From: Pseudoxanthomonas sp. JBR18
Lineage (GTDB): Bacteria; Pseudomonadota; Gammaproteobacteria; Xanthomonadales; Xanthomonadaceae
DNA length: 64,000 nucleotides
Direction of reading: 5' to 3'
Assembly: GCF_028198165.1 (NCBI RefSeq)
Contig: NZ_CP116339.1
Location: 4,409,001-4,473,000, forward strand
The notes under the pieces were generated by a model that did no database searches, was not told the DNA's origin, and saw only the letters and a list, made by a program, of their open reading frames with translations. Positions 50,586 to 59,267 of the stretch are shown here, piece by piece; positions within the stretch are counted from its first letter, which is position 1, and each line of letters begins with the position of its first letter. The translations under genes and the position numbers were made by a program.

Positions 50586-52688
50586 GTGCGCACGTCCAAG
50601 ACCAAGATCCTGCTGCTCACCCTGTCCATCGCCACCGCACTGGCGGCCTGCAAGCAATCCGACGACCAGGCCCCGGCCACCTCGACCCCGCCTGCCGACG
50701 CGCCCAAGGCCCTGACCCTGGACGATTCCAAGCTGCCGCCGTTCAACAGCTTCAAGGCCAGCGACCTGGACAAGAACGCCAACGTCTGCACCGACCTGAA
50801 CGCCTACGCCAACCAGAACTGGCTGGCGGCCAACCCGGTCCCGGGCGACCGCACCAGCTGGGGCAGCTTCGAGGTATTGAGCGAGCGCTCGGAAGCGGTC
50901 CAGCACCAGCTGGCCGAGCAGGCCGCCGCCGACACCAACGCCACCGGCGTGGAGAAGATCGTCGGTGACTTCTGGGCCACCGGCATGGACCGGGACAAGA
51001 TCGAGCAGCAGGGCATCGCGCCGATCCAGGGGGAGCTGACCGCGATCGACGGGCTGACCGACCAGGCCAAGATCACCGACTACCTGCGCACCAGCGCGGC
51101 CAAGGGCCAGAACATGCTGTTCGGCTTCGGCGCCAACGCCGACTTCAAGGCCTCGGACATGAACATCGCCTACGCGATGCAGGGCGGCCTGGGCCTGCCC
51201 GATCCGGAGTACTACACCAGCGCCGAAAACAAGGCCAAGCTGGAAGCCTACCAGGCGCACATCGCCAAGACCCTGGAGCTGGCCGGCATCGCCCCGGAGG
51301 CCGCCGCCGCCCAGGCCCAGCAGGTCATCGACTTCGAGACCCGCCTGGCCAAGGTGTCCAAGACCAGCACCGAACTGTCACGCCATGTCGAGTTGTTCTA
51401 CAACCCGGTCACCCTGGAAGAGGCCGACAAGCTGACCCCCAACTGGTCCTGGACCGAGTTCTTCAAGTCCCAGGGCGTGACCCCGCCGGAGAAGTTCTCG
51501 CTGGCCATCCCGGCCTTCCACGAGGAAGTGTCCAAGATGCTGGCCGATACCGACCCGGCTGCCTGGCAGGCCTACCTGCGCTTCCACACCATCGACGAGG
51601 CCAGCCCGTACCTGAGCAAGCCGTTCGTGGATGAGAACTTCGCCTTCTGGAGCAAGACGCTGCGTGGCCAGAAGGAAATGAAGGACCGCTGGAAGCGTGT
51701 GCTGGGCACGATCAACCGCCAGGTCGGCGAGACCATGGGCCAGCTCTACGTCAAGGTCGCCTTCCCGCCGGAAGCCAAGCAACAGATGGAACAGCTGGTG
51801 GGCAACCTGCGCACCGCGCTCAAGGCGCGCATCGAGAAGCTGGACTGGATGAGCCCGGAGACCAAGGAAAAGGCCATCGCCAAGTGGAACACCTTCACTC
51901 CCAAGATCGGCTATCCGGACAAGTGGCGTGACTGGTCCGGGCTGAAGACCAGCCGCGAGAGCTACATCGGCAACGTGCTGGCCGCGCAGGAATTCAACTA
52001 CAAGTTCGACCTGTCCAAGATCGGCAAGCCGGTGGACAAGACCGAGTGGGGCATGACCCCGCAGACCATCAACGCCTACTACAACCCGCAGCAGAACGAG
52101 ATCGTGTTCCCGGCCGCCATCCTGCAGCCGCCGTTCTTCGATCCCAAGGCCGATCCGGCCCTGAACTACGGCGGCATCGGCGCGGTGATCGGCCATGAGA
52201 TGACCCACGGCTACGACGACCAGGGCGCGCAGTTCGGGCCCAGCGGCAACTTCGAGAACTGGTGGACCGATGCCGACAAGCAGGGCTTCGAAGCCCGCAC
52301 GGGCAAGCTGGTGGACCAGTTCAACGGCTATACCACCAGCGATGGCGGCAAGGTCAAGGGCGACCTGACCCTGGGCGAGAACATCGCCGACCTGGGCGGC
52401 CTGAACACCGCCTACGACGCGATGAAGGTCGCCGAGCAAGGCAAGCCGGAACCGGAGATCGATGGCCTGACCCAGGACCAGCGCTTCTTCCTCAACTGGG
52501 CCACGGTGTGGCGCCGCAACTTCACCCCGGAAGAGCTGGCCGTGCGCCTGAAGACCGATCCGCATGCCCCGGCCAACTTCCGCGCCAACGGCGCCCCGTC
52601 CAACATGCCGGCCTTCGCCAAGGCGTTCGAATGCAAGCCGGGCGATGCCATGGTGCGCGCGCAGGACAAGCAGGTCGTGATCTGGTAA
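50586..52688 (+). CDS. M13-family metallopeptidase 1, lipoprotein (PepO/neprilysin-like)
   Basis: A zinc endopeptidase of the neprilysin family, 700 residues from the GTG at 50586 (AGGGAG just upstream). The lipoprotein signal ends ATALAAC, lipidated C22. Zinc motif H537-E-M-T-H541 in GHEMTHGYDDQG; third ligand E598 in GENIADLGG; substrate-binding NAYYNP upstream. The C-terminus VVIW fits the family's conserved terminal W. It is periplasm-facing and cleaves peptides. A hairpin follows the stop, and a second M13 gene starts 112 bp later. Confidence 0.95.
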   Translation: MRTSKTKILLLTLSIATALAACKQSDDQAPATSTPPADAPKALTLDDSKLPPFNSFKASDLDKNANVCTDLNAYANQNWLAANPVPGDRTSWGSFEVLSERSEAVQHQLAEQAAADTNATGVEKIVGDFWATGMDRDKIEQQGIAPIQGELTAIDGLTDQAKITDYLRTSAAKGQNMLFGFGANADFKASDMNIAYAMQGGLGLPDPEYYTSAENKAKLEAYQAHIAKTLELAGIAPEAAAAQAQQVIDFETRLAKVSKTSTELSRHVELFYNPVTLEEADKLTPNWSWTEFFKSQGVTPPEKFSLAIPAFHEEVSKMLADTDPAAWQAYLRFHTIDEASPYLSKPFVDENFAFWSKTLRGQKEMKDRWKRVLGTINRQVGETMGQLYVKVAFPPEAKQQMEQLVGNLRTALKARIEKLDWMSPETKEKAIAKWNTFTPKIGYPDKWRDWSGLKTSRESYIGNVLAAQEFNYKFDLSKIGKPVDKTEWGMTPQTINAYYNPQQNEIVFPAAILQPPFFDPKADPALNYGGIGAVIGHEMTHGYDDQGAQFGPSGNFENWWTDADKQGFEARTGKLVDQFNGYTTSDGGKVKGDLTLGENIADLGGLNTAYDAMKVAEQGKPEPEIDGLTQDQRFFLNWATVWRRNFTPEELAVRLKTDPHAPANFRANGAPSNMPAFAKAFECKPGDAMVRAQDKQVVIW

Positions 52689-52711
52689 GCCACCGCGCCC
52701 CTGGCGCACTG

Positions 52712-52734
52712 CGACGCGGCGTCATGCCGCGTCG
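52712..52734 (+). terminator. Hairpin between M13 genes 1 and 2
   Basis: A perfect 9-bp stem CGACGCGGC / GCCGCGTCG has loop GTCAT and is followed by TCACTTATTTCC. The T-richness is weak. It may terminate or attenuate between the two peptidase genes. Confidence 0.55.
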
Positions 52735-52800
52735 TCACTTATTTCCCATGTGCCGCAAGGCACCTTCCATCGGCCGCGAAAGCCAACGAGTCCCGAATAC

Positions 52801-54897
52801 GTGAACGCACCGAAACTGATCACCCTTTCCCTGGCCGTGAGCCTGGCCCTGTCGGCCTGCAACAAGCACGCGGACACCACGCCGGCCCAGGCCTCGACCC
52901 CGCCGGCCACCGCCGATGCCGCCAAGCAGGCCCCGTCCTTTGACGTGACCGAGCTGGACAAGGACATCAACGTCTGCGACGACCTCAACGGCTTCGTCAA
53001 CGCCAAGTGGGTCAAGGCCAATCCCATCCCCGACGATCGCACCAGTTGGGGCGCCTTCAACAAGCTGGCCGAAGACAGCCTCAACACCCAGCACGACATC
53101 GTCGAGGCCGCGGCCAAGAACAAGATCGCGCCCAGCGACTCCATCGAGCACAAGATCGGTGCGCTCTATGCCGCGGGCATGGACCAGGCCGCCATCGACA
53201 AGGCCGGCTACACGCCGCTGCAGCCCACCCTGGACGCCATCACCGGCCTGAAGAACAACCAGAACGTGGCCAAGTACATCGTCGACCGCTACGCCCAGGG
53301 CGACGGCCAGGTGTTCGAGTTCGGCTCCGGTGCCGACTACCAGCACGCCGAGACCCAGATCGCCTACGCCAACGAAGGCGGGCTGGGCCTGCCGACCAAG
53401 GATTACTACACCGATCCCAAGTACGCCGACATCCGCGACGCCTACATCGCCTACATCGCCAAGTCCTTCGAGCTGACCGGCACCGACCCGGCCGCGGCCA
53501 AGACCCAGGCCCAGCAGGTGTTCGACCTGGAAAAGCAGCTGGCCGCCGCCTCGCTTTCGCGCGTGGACGCGCGTGATCCGAAGAACCAGTACCACTTCGT
53601 CTCCGTGGCAGAGGCCGACAAGGTCACCCCGCATTTCTCCTGGGAGACCTTCTTCAACGCCCAGGGCGTGAGCATCGACAAGGGCTTCTCGCTGTCACAG
53701 CCGAAGTTCTTCGCCGAGTTCGACAAGCTGCTGGCCAAGGCGCCGACCGATCAGTGGCGGGCCTACCTGCGCTTCCACGCCATCGACGGAGCGGCCAACG
53801 CGCTGAGCCAGCCGTTCGTGGATGCCAGCTTCGACTTCTGGGGCAAGACCCTGTCCGGGCAGCCCCAGCAGAAGCCGCGCTGGAAGCGCGTGCTCGGTGC
53901 GGTCAATCAATCCATGGGCCAGGCCCTGGGCCAGTTGTACGTAGCCAAGGTGTTCACCCCGGAAGCCAAGACCCGCGCCACCGAACTGGTGGACAACGTG
54001 CGCAACGCGCTGAAGGCCCGTATCCAGCATCTGGACTGGATGAGCGAGGACACCAAGGCCAAGGCGATCGCCAAGTGGGACACCTTCCTGCCCAAGATCG
54101 GCTACCCGGACACCTGGCGCGACTGGTCCGGCCTGGAGATCAAGCAGGATGATTACTACGGCGACCTGCAGGCCGCGCAGAAGTTCAACTACCAGTACGA
54201 CATCGCCAAGATCGGCAAGCCGACCGACCGCAAGGACTGGGGCATGACCCCGCAGACGGTCAACGCCTACTACAACCCCACCGACAACACGATCAACTTC
54301 CCGGCCGCGATCCTGCAGCCGCCGTTCTTCGACGCCAAGGCCGACGACGCCATCAATTACGGCGGCATCGGCGCGGTGATCGGCCACGAGGCCAGCCATG
54401 GCTTCGACGACGAGGGCAGCCAGTTCGACGGTGCCGGCAACAACGTCAACTGGTGGACCAAGGACGACCGTGCCAAGTTCGACGCGCGCACCCAGAAGCT
54501 GGTGGACCAGTTCGACGCCTACACCCCGATCAAGGACAAGCCAGACCTGCACGTCAACGGCAAGCTCACCCTGGGCGAGAACATCGCCGACCTGGGCGGG
54601 CTGAACGTGGCTTACGATGCCCTGCACACCGCCATGCAACAGCACCCGGGCGAAGCCGACCAGAAAATCGACGGCTATACCCCGGACCAGCGGTTCTTCA
54701 TGAACTGGGCCCGCGTGTGGCGTGGCGACATCCGCGAAAAGCAGGCCATCGTCTACCTCAACGCCGACCCCCATGCGCCGATGCAGCTGCGCGCCATCGC
54801 CGCCCCGTCCAACATGCCGGCCTTCGCCGAGGCCTTCCAGTGCAAGGCGGGCGACGCGATGGTGCGTCCGGACGACAAGCGCGTGGTCATCTGGTAA
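52801..54897 (+). CDS. M13-family metallopeptidase 2, lipoprotein
   Basis: A neprilysin-family zinc endopeptidase, 698 residues from the GTG at 52801. The lipobox LALSAC lipidates C20. Motifs: H529-E-A-S-H in GHEASHGFDDEG, GENIADLGG, VNAYYNPTDN and terminal VVIW. It clearly resembles the first copy along its length, with the same spacing of motifs, so it arose by tandem duplication and diverged. A strong terminator follows. Confidence 0.95.
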   Translation: MNAPKLITLSLAVSLALSACNKHADTTPAQASTPPATADAAKQAPSFDVTELDKDINVCDDLNGFVNAKWVKANPIPDDRTSWGAFNKLAEDSLNTQHDIVEAAAKNKIAPSDSIEHKIGALYAAGMDQAAIDKAGYTPLQPTLDAITGLKNNQNVAKYIVDRYAQGDGQVFEFGSGADYQHAETQIAYANEGGLGLPTKDYYTDPKYADIRDAYIAYIAKSFELTGTDPAAAKTQAQQVFDLEKQLAAASLSRVDARDPKNQYHFVSVAEADKVTPHFSWETFFNAQGVSIDKGFSLSQPKFFAEFDKLLAKAPTDQWRAYLRFHAIDGAANALSQPFVDASFDFWGKTLSGQPQQKPRWKRVLGAVNQSMGQALGQLYVAKVFTPEAKTRATELVDNVRNALKARIQHLDWMSEDTKAKAIAKWDTFLPKIGYPDTWRDWSGLEIKQDDYYGDLQAAQKFNYQYDIAKIGKPTDRKDWGMTPQTVNAYYNPTDNTINFPAAILQPPFFDAKADDAINYGGIGAVIGHEASHGFDDEGSQFDGAGNNVNWWTKDDRAKFDARTQKLVDQFDAYTPIKDKPDLHVNGKLTLGENIADLGGLNVAYDALHTAMQQHPGEADQKIDGYTPDQRFFMNWARVWRGDIREKQAIVYLNADPHAPMQLRAIAAPSNMPAFAEAFQCKAGDAMVRPDDKRVVIW

Positions 54898-54923
54898 GCC
54901 GTCCCGGCTCCTGCGATACCCCA

Positions 54924-54957
54924 GCAAAGGCCCGGCACGTCCGGGCCTTTGCTGTTC
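54924..54957 (+). terminator. Intrinsic terminator after M13 gene 2
   Basis: GCAAAGGCCCGG / CCGGGCCTTTGC is a perfect 12-bp stem with loop CACGT, followed by TGTTCC. Confidence 0.85.
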
Positions 54958-55022
54958 CCGCGGCGCGCTCGCCGGGCCGCGGTTAAGCTGGGAATTGGAA
55001 TCACACACACAAGGATCGTGCC

Positions 55023-55256
55023 GTGCCTGTCGAGGAACTCACCGGTGGCCTGCTGAGTGGCGCGCTGCGCCTGATCTGGTGGCTGCTCTCGGACCTGTTG
55101 CTGGAAGTGCTGATCAAGGGGACCGGGTACCTGGTGCTGCGGTGGCTGCGCCCCGGCTCGGAGCCCTCCGAAGGCGCGGCGACGGTGGCCGGCCTGTGCG
55201 CCTGGGCCGTGCTTGGCGGCATCGGGTTCTGGCTGTGGCACGCACACGCCGCCTGA
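55023..55256 (+). CDS. Small membrane protein of unknown function
   Basis: 77 residues with a GTG start at 55023 preceded by AAGGA. Two hydrophobic segments (LIWWLLSDLLLEVLIKGTGYL and VAGLCAWAVLGGIGFWLW) are separated by a short polar loop (RPGSEPSEG). Not recognised. It lies between M13 genes 2 and 3 on the same strand, with 97 bp to the latter. Confidence 0.65.
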   Translation: MPVEELTGGLLSGALRLIWWLLSDLLLEVLIKGTGYLVLRWLRPGSEPSEGAATVAGLCAWAVLGGIGFWLWHAHAA

Positions 55257-55353
55257 CCGGCTGAGTCCGTCCTGCACGGGTGAAGGCCTCGCCCACTTCG
55301 CGCGCCAACACGTTGCTAGAATCCGCGCCTTCCACCGCCGGAACTCATTTCAG

Positions 55354-57378
55354 ATGCCGCAGTTGCGCAACGCCCGTACGCCCACCCTGCTCGCCCTGGC
55401 GCTGATGATCGCGCTGGGCAACGGCGAGGCCCTTGCCGCCAAGAAGAAGAAAGCCCCGGCCAAGAAGGCTCCGGCGGTCAGCGCCGAGTGCACCGATTTC
55501 TACGCCGCGGCCAACGCCGACTGGCTCAAGGCCAATCCGCTGCCGGCCGGCGTGGGTGCCGTCTCGGCGCTGGGCAACATGCGCGACTACAGCCTGCAGC
55601 AGCAGAAGGCACTGCTGGACGGCGCAATGCAGTCCCCGCAGGGCCAGGTGCAGAAGCTGCTCGGGGATTTCTGGGCCAGTGGCCTGGACGAAGCCGCCGT
55701 CGAGGCCGACGGTGCCAAGCCGATCGCGCCGCTGCTCAGCCGTATCGACGGGATCAAGAAGACCAAGGAAGTCCCGGCCGCGATCGCCGCCCTGCACCAG
55801 GTCGGGATCCCGGTGGCCTTCAACTTCAGCCCGGACGTGGACCTCAAGGCGCTGGACCGGCACATCGGCTACTTCATGCAGGGCGCGCTGGGCTTGCCGG
55901 ACCCGGCCTACTACACCCGCACCGACACCGAGACCCGTGAGCTGCTCGGCCGCTACCGCGCCTACATCAAGCAGATCCTGGCCCTGACCGGCACGCCGGC
56001 CGACCAGCTCGATGCGCAGTCCGCCCTCGTGCTGGACCTGGAGACCCGCCTGGCCCGCGCGTCGCGCCCGCTGGACCAGCTGGCCAACCCCTTCAACAAC
56101 TACGCACCGGTGGCGGTCAAGGACCTCAAGAAGCAGTATCGCAACCTGCAGCTGGACGATTTCCTGGAAGCCCAGGGGGTCAAGGACGACATGGTGTCCC
56201 TGGCCGACCCGGCCCTGTTCTCCCAGATCGACGGGCTGATCAAGAGCCTCTCGCCCGAGGAGTGGAAGGCCTACCTGCGCTGGCGCGTGGGTGATGCGAT
56301 GGCGCCGTACCTGGCCAAGCCCTGGCGTGATGCCTCGTTTGCATTCCGTGGCCGCATCCTGGAAGGCAAGCAGGCGCCCGATCCGCGCTGGCTGCAGGTG
56401 CTGGACGCGATCAATACCGCGGCCGGCCCGATGCTCGGCCGCGAATACACCGCGCGTTACCTGCCCAAGGACAGCCGCGACAAGGCCGAGGCCATCGCCA
56501 GCGGCGTGCGCGAGGCGCTGGGCAGGGCGCTGGAGCGCAACGCGTGGATGAGCCCGCAGGCCAAGGCCGAAGCGAAGGCCAAGCTGGCCAAGCTGGACAT
56601 CGAGATCGGCGCGCCCAAGCGCGACCTGGACTACAGCGTGCAGCCGATGGGGCGCGGCAGCTTCGGCGGCAACATGCTGATCGCCAGCACCTGGCGCCAC
56701 CGCGAGGAGATGAAGCGCATCGGCAAGGGCAACGCCGAGCGTCGCTGGAACGTGCTGCCGCAACAGCCCGCCCTGGCCTACGATCTGGCCCAGAACCGCC
56801 TGATCATCACCGCCGCGGTGCTGCAGGCCCCGGTGTTCGACGTCAAGCGCGACACCTCGGCGCTGTACGGCGCCTTTGGCGGTCTGGTCGGGCACGAGCT
56901 CACCCGCGGCTTCGACGCCAAGGGCCGCATGATCGACGCGGCAGGAGAGCTGCGCGACTGGTGGACCCCGGCCGACCTGAGCGCCTGGAACGCGCTGGGC
57001 GCGCGGGTGACCAGCCAGTACAACGGCTACGCCTACCCGGGCCTGACCGCGACCAACGTCAACGGCGCCCTGACCCGCGACGAGAACCTGGCCGACCTGT
57101 CCGGCGTGGAGCTGGCCTGGGACGCCTACACCGCTTCCCAGTCGGCGCCCAACACCGGCGCCAAGCAGACCTTCTTCAACAGCTGGTCGCAGCTGTGGGG
57201 CCAGCAGGTCGCGCCGGAAGAGGCCACCATCCGCCAGGCCAGCGACACCCACGCACCGGGCCCGGTGCGCAGCAATGGGCCGCTGCAGGATCTGCCCGCA
57301 TTCGCCGAGGCGTTCTCGTGCAAGGCCGGCACCCCGATGGTCCGCCCGGAGGCCGACCAGATCAGCATCTGGCGCTGA
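55354..57378 (+). CDS. M13-family metallopeptidase-like protein 3, zinc motif degenerate
   Basis: 674 residues with a Sec signal peptide (MIALGNGEALA, then a Lys-rich AKKKKAPAKK) and no lipobox. The fold matches the two upstream M13 genes: LGLPDPAYYTRTD, WLQVLDAINTAAG, and a C-terminus with SCKAGTPMVRP and SIWR. At the active site it reads H514-E-L-T-R518 (CAC GAG CTC ACC CGC), so the second zinc His of HExxH is replaced by Arg. NAYYNP is replaced by AYDLAQN, and ENIADLGG by ENLADLSG (E577 kept). It is probably catalytically dead or altered in metal use. The frame is long and intact, so it is not simply a decaying gene. Confidence 0.88.
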   Translation: MPQLRNARTPTLLALALMIALGNGEALAAKKKKAPAKKAPAVSAECTDFYAAANADWLKANPLPAGVGAVSALGNMRDYSLQQQKALLDGAMQSPQGQVQKLLGDFWASGLDEAAVEADGAKPIAPLLSRIDGIKKTKEVPAAIAALHQVGIPVAFNFSPDVDLKALDRHIGYFMQGALGLPDPAYYTRTDTETRELLGRYRAYIKQILALTGTPADQLDAQSALVLDLETRLARASRPLDQLANPFNNYAPVAVKDLKKQYRNLQLDDFLEAQGVKDDMVSLADPALFSQIDGLIKSLSPEEWKAYLRWRVGDAMAPYLAKPWRDASFAFRGRILEGKQAPDPRWLQVLDAINTAAGPMLGREYTARYLPKDSRDKAEAIASGVREALGRALERNAWMSPQAKAEAKAKLAKLDIEIGAPKRDLDYSVQPMGRGSFGGNMLIASTWRHREEMKRIGKGNAERRWNVLPQQPALAYDLAQNRLIITAAVLQAPVFDVKRDTSALYGAFGGLVGHELTRGFDAKGRMIDAAGELRDWWTPADLSAWNALGARVTSQYNGYAYPGLTATNVNGALTRDENLADLSGVELAWDAYTASQSAPNTGAKQTFFNSWSQLWGQQVAPEEATIRQASDTHAPGPVRSNGPLQDLPAFAEAFSCKAGTPMVRPEADQISIWR

Positions 57379-57397
57379 TCATCGCTATCGGCAAGGC

Positions 57398-57430
57398 AAA
57401 AAAACGCGGCCGATGGGCCGCGTTTTTTTT
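57398..57430. terminator. Bidirectional terminator
   Basis: ACGCGGCC / GGCCGCGT forms an 8-bp stem with loop GATG, flanked by an A-run on the left and an 8-T run on the right. It serves the M13 gene 3 and the convergent rhomboid gene. Confidence 0.92.
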
Positions 57431-57451
57431 GGATAACCAGAGCTTTCTAGG

Positions 57452-58126
57452 CTACTTCACCACCCGGAATCCCGGATTGCGGCGGCGCCCGCCGCCACGC
57501 CCGTTGCGCCCGAACGGCGGCTGCCTGCGCCAGTAGCGGATCAGCAGCCAGCCGAACAGCATCCCGCCCAGGTGCACGAAATGGGCCACGCCCGGCTGGC
57601 GACCGGTGTAAGCGAAGAACAGCTCCATCGCGCCATAGATGATCACCAGGGTCTTAGCCTTGATCTCCATCGGGATGGGGAAAATGATCATCCGATGCTC
57701 GGGGAACAGCATCCCGTAGCCCAGCAGCAGGGCGAACACCGCGCCCGAGGCGCCCAGCACCGGTGCCGGGAACTGCCCCTGGTGCAGCAGCAGCGTCCCC
57801 ACGATCACCTGCAGCACATTGGCTCCCACCAGGCTCACCAGGTAATAGGTGGTGAAGCGCTTCTGTCCCCATACCGCCTCCAGCGGCGAGCCGAACATCC
57901 ACAGCGCAAACATGTTGAAGAAGATGTGGCCGATGTTGGCGTGCATGAAGCCGGCGGTGACCAGCTGCCAGGGCATGAAGCCGCCACCCTGCACCATCTC
58001 TCCGCTACCGATCGGCCACAGCAGCATCGGGGTGGTCACCGCGTCGGGCAACACCATCTGCAGCAGGAACACCACCACGTTGGCGATCAGAAGGGCCTTG
58101 GTGGCCGGCTGCAATCGGGGAAACAT
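57452..58126 (-). CDS. Rhomboid-family intramembrane serine protease
   Basis: 224 residues, six membrane segments. The conserved loop and oxyanion region HANIGHIFFNMFALWMFG (H67, N71) is present. The catalytic Ser is S127 in GASGAVFALL, and the catalytic His is H185 in VHLGG. It cleaves membrane proteins within or near the bilayer; substrates are unknown. The C-terminal tail is basic and Gly/Arg-rich (GRNGRGGGRRR). The start at 58126 (MFPRLQPATKALL) is preferred over a longer frame without family character. Confidence 0.92.
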   Translation of the reverse strand: MFPRLQPATKALLIANVVVFLLQMVLPDAVTTPMLLWPIGSGEMVQGGGFMPWQLVTAGFMHANIGHIFFNMFALWMFGSPLEAVWGQKRFTTYYLVSLVGANVLQVIVGTLLLHQGQFPAPVLGASGAVFALLLGYGMLFPEHRMIIFPIPMEIKAKTLVIIYGAMELFFAYTGRQPGVAHFVHLGGMLFGWLLIRYWRRQPPFGRNGRGGGRRRNPGFRVVK

Positions 58127-58267
58127 CGTCGACAACCTCGTGCATGAAAATCGGGCTGCATCATACGTGCGGGCAGCCCAACGTCCTTGCAAGGCGCGGC
58201 TTTCGATCCTGTCAGGTGCGTGGGCGGGCCATTCCCCGGCCGGCGCGCGCCAGTCGCCGTCCTCGGC

Positions 58268-58615
58268 TCACTCCTGGCCCCAGATCTGCTCGTCGATCGA
58301 CGCGGCGGCCTTCTGGCCGATCACCCGCCCCTTGACCACCTTGACCCCTTCGGCCCGCAGCCGCTGGCTTTGTTCACGGTAGCCGCGACTGCCCTCGGGA
58401 AAGGCCACCCGGCCGCTGGACAGCAGGATCCGGTACCAGGGCAGATCCGGCGCCCCGTACTTGCGCAGCACCTGCGCCACCAGCCGCGCCCGCCCCGGCA
58501 GCCCCGCCCGGCGCGCGATCTCCCCATACCCGGCCACCTGCCCGGCCGGCACGGCACGGATGGCCTTGAGGATGGCCGCGGCGCGGGCTTCGGGGGTGGA
58601 GAGGTCGGTGGCCAT
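58268..58615 (-). CDS. Alkyltransferase-like protein (Atl-type)
   Basis: 115 residues matching the C-terminal DNA-binding domain of O6-alkylguanine-DNA alkyltransferase (KAIRAVPAGQVAGYGEIARRAG, LVAQVLRK, YREQSQRLRAEGV). The acceptor-Cys motif P-C-H-R-V is replaced by PWYRI, so it cannot transfer the alkyl group. Atl proteins instead bind O6-alkylguanine lesions and channel them to nucleotide excision repair. The usual replacement is P-W-H-R; here the His is also Tyr. Confidence 0.9.
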   Translation of the reverse strand: MATDLSTPEARAAAILKAIRAVPAGQVAGYGEIARRAGLPGRARLVAQVLRKYGAPDLPWYRILLSSGRVAFPEGSRGYREQSQRLRAEGVKVVKGRVIGQKAAASIDEQIWGQE

Positions 58616-58719
58616 GGATGGATTCTAGGCTGGGCTTGCTTTGTTGTTCGAGCGCATCCCGATTTGTTGGCTTAGTGCAGAAGCAACGGCTTTCGCGCGG
58701 CTTCGCCGCCCGACCTACC

Positions 58720-58739
58720 TTCTTTGCTTGTGCAAAGAA
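58720..58739. repeat. Inverted repeat 1 of the structured region
   Basis: TTCTTTGC / GCAAAGAA is a perfect 8-bp stem with a TTGT loop. Confidence 0.75.
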
Positions 58740-58801
58740 AGCTAGGCAAAGAGGCGCTTTTCAACAGACGCACGTCTGGTCAACACACTCCGGGCGGCAC
58801 G

Positions 58802-58818
58802 CCTGCGCTTCGCGCAGG
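58802..58818. repeat. Inverted repeat 2 of the structured region
   Basis: CCTGCGC / GCGCAGG is a perfect 7-bp stem with a TTC loop. Confidence 0.65.
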
Positions 58819-58837
58819 TTCGCTACGGGCCGATGGA

Positions 58838-58870
58838 TTTTTGGATGGGACACCCTGTCCCGTCCAAAAA
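58838..58870. repeat. Inverted repeat 3 of the structured region
   Basis: TTTTTGGATGGGACA pairs with TGTCCCGTCCAAAAA: 15 bp with one wobble and a CCC loop. Having A/T runs at both bases, it could also act as a terminator on either strand. Confidence 0.8.
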
Positions 58871-58892
58871 CGACGTGCATCCATGCACGTCG
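58871..58892. repeat. Inverted repeat 4 of the structured region
   Basis: CGACGTGCAT / ATGCACGTCG is a perfect 10-bp palindromic stem with a CC centre, directly abutting repeat 3. Confidence 0.8.
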
Positions 58893-58950
58893 CCCTGCGG
58901 GTCTTTGCCTCGCCCCTTCGCCGTGCCTCACGGAGGATTTCAGAGCGCAA

Positions 58951-58988
58951 GCAAAAGCCAGAGCCCTGGCTTTTGCTTTTTAGTTTTG
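58951..58988 (+). terminator. Orphan intrinsic terminator
   Basis: GCAAAAGCCAG / CTGGCTTTTGC (11 bp, loop AGCC) is followed by TTTTTAGTTTT. It is a strong rho-independent terminator on the plus strand, with no plus-strand gene upstream. That hints at a small transcript from the structured region. Confidence 0.75.
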
Positions 58989-58990
58989 TG

Positions 58991-59026
58991 TTGCAGTTGC
59001 AGTTGCTGTTGCTGTTGCTGTTGCTT
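58991..59026. repeat. Hexanucleotide microsatellite
   Basis: Six tandem copies of TTGCAG / TTGCTG (the last TTGCTT) directly follow the orphan terminator. It could vary in copy number by slippage. Confidence 0.85.
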
Positions 59027-59030
59027 CACC

Positions 59031-59241
59031 TGTCTGAGCCGTAAAGCGAGCCGAGCATCGCAGAAGAAGATGGCCGCAGAGTCGCCCTGTCTGAGCGAAG
59101 CGAGTTTGGGCGACGTGCCATCTTCTTCGAGAAGCACAGGGCACCGCCGCGCAGCGGCGGCGAGTGTCCGGCGAGTAGCGGTTTTGCTTCCTTTTGCCAA
59201 GACAAAAGGAAGTCGCGCCCGCAGGGCGTGAAAGCTCTTGC
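59031..59241 (+). repeat. Degenerate tandem unit A
   Basis: About 211 bp that begins TGTCTGAGCCGTAAAGC and ends with CGCAGGGCGTGAAAGCTCTT. Shared landmarks with unit B are GCCGAGCA, GAGCGAAGCGAGTTTGGGCG and GACAAAAGGAAGTCGCGCCC. It contains the perfect 10-bp stem CTTCCTTTTG / CAAAAGGAAG at 59187-59212. Confidence 0.75.
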
Positions 59242-59267
59242 CTTGCCCCCAGCATCGCCACGTCAAA

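Noticed and set aside
58618..58983. 121-codon ORF across the structured region
   Set aside because: It runs through several palindromes and a terminator, has no ribosome binding site, and its sequence is explained by the repeats.
58991..59026. CRISPR-like array
   Set aside because: Repeats are 6 bp with no spacers; it is a microsatellite. No other array was seen in the window.
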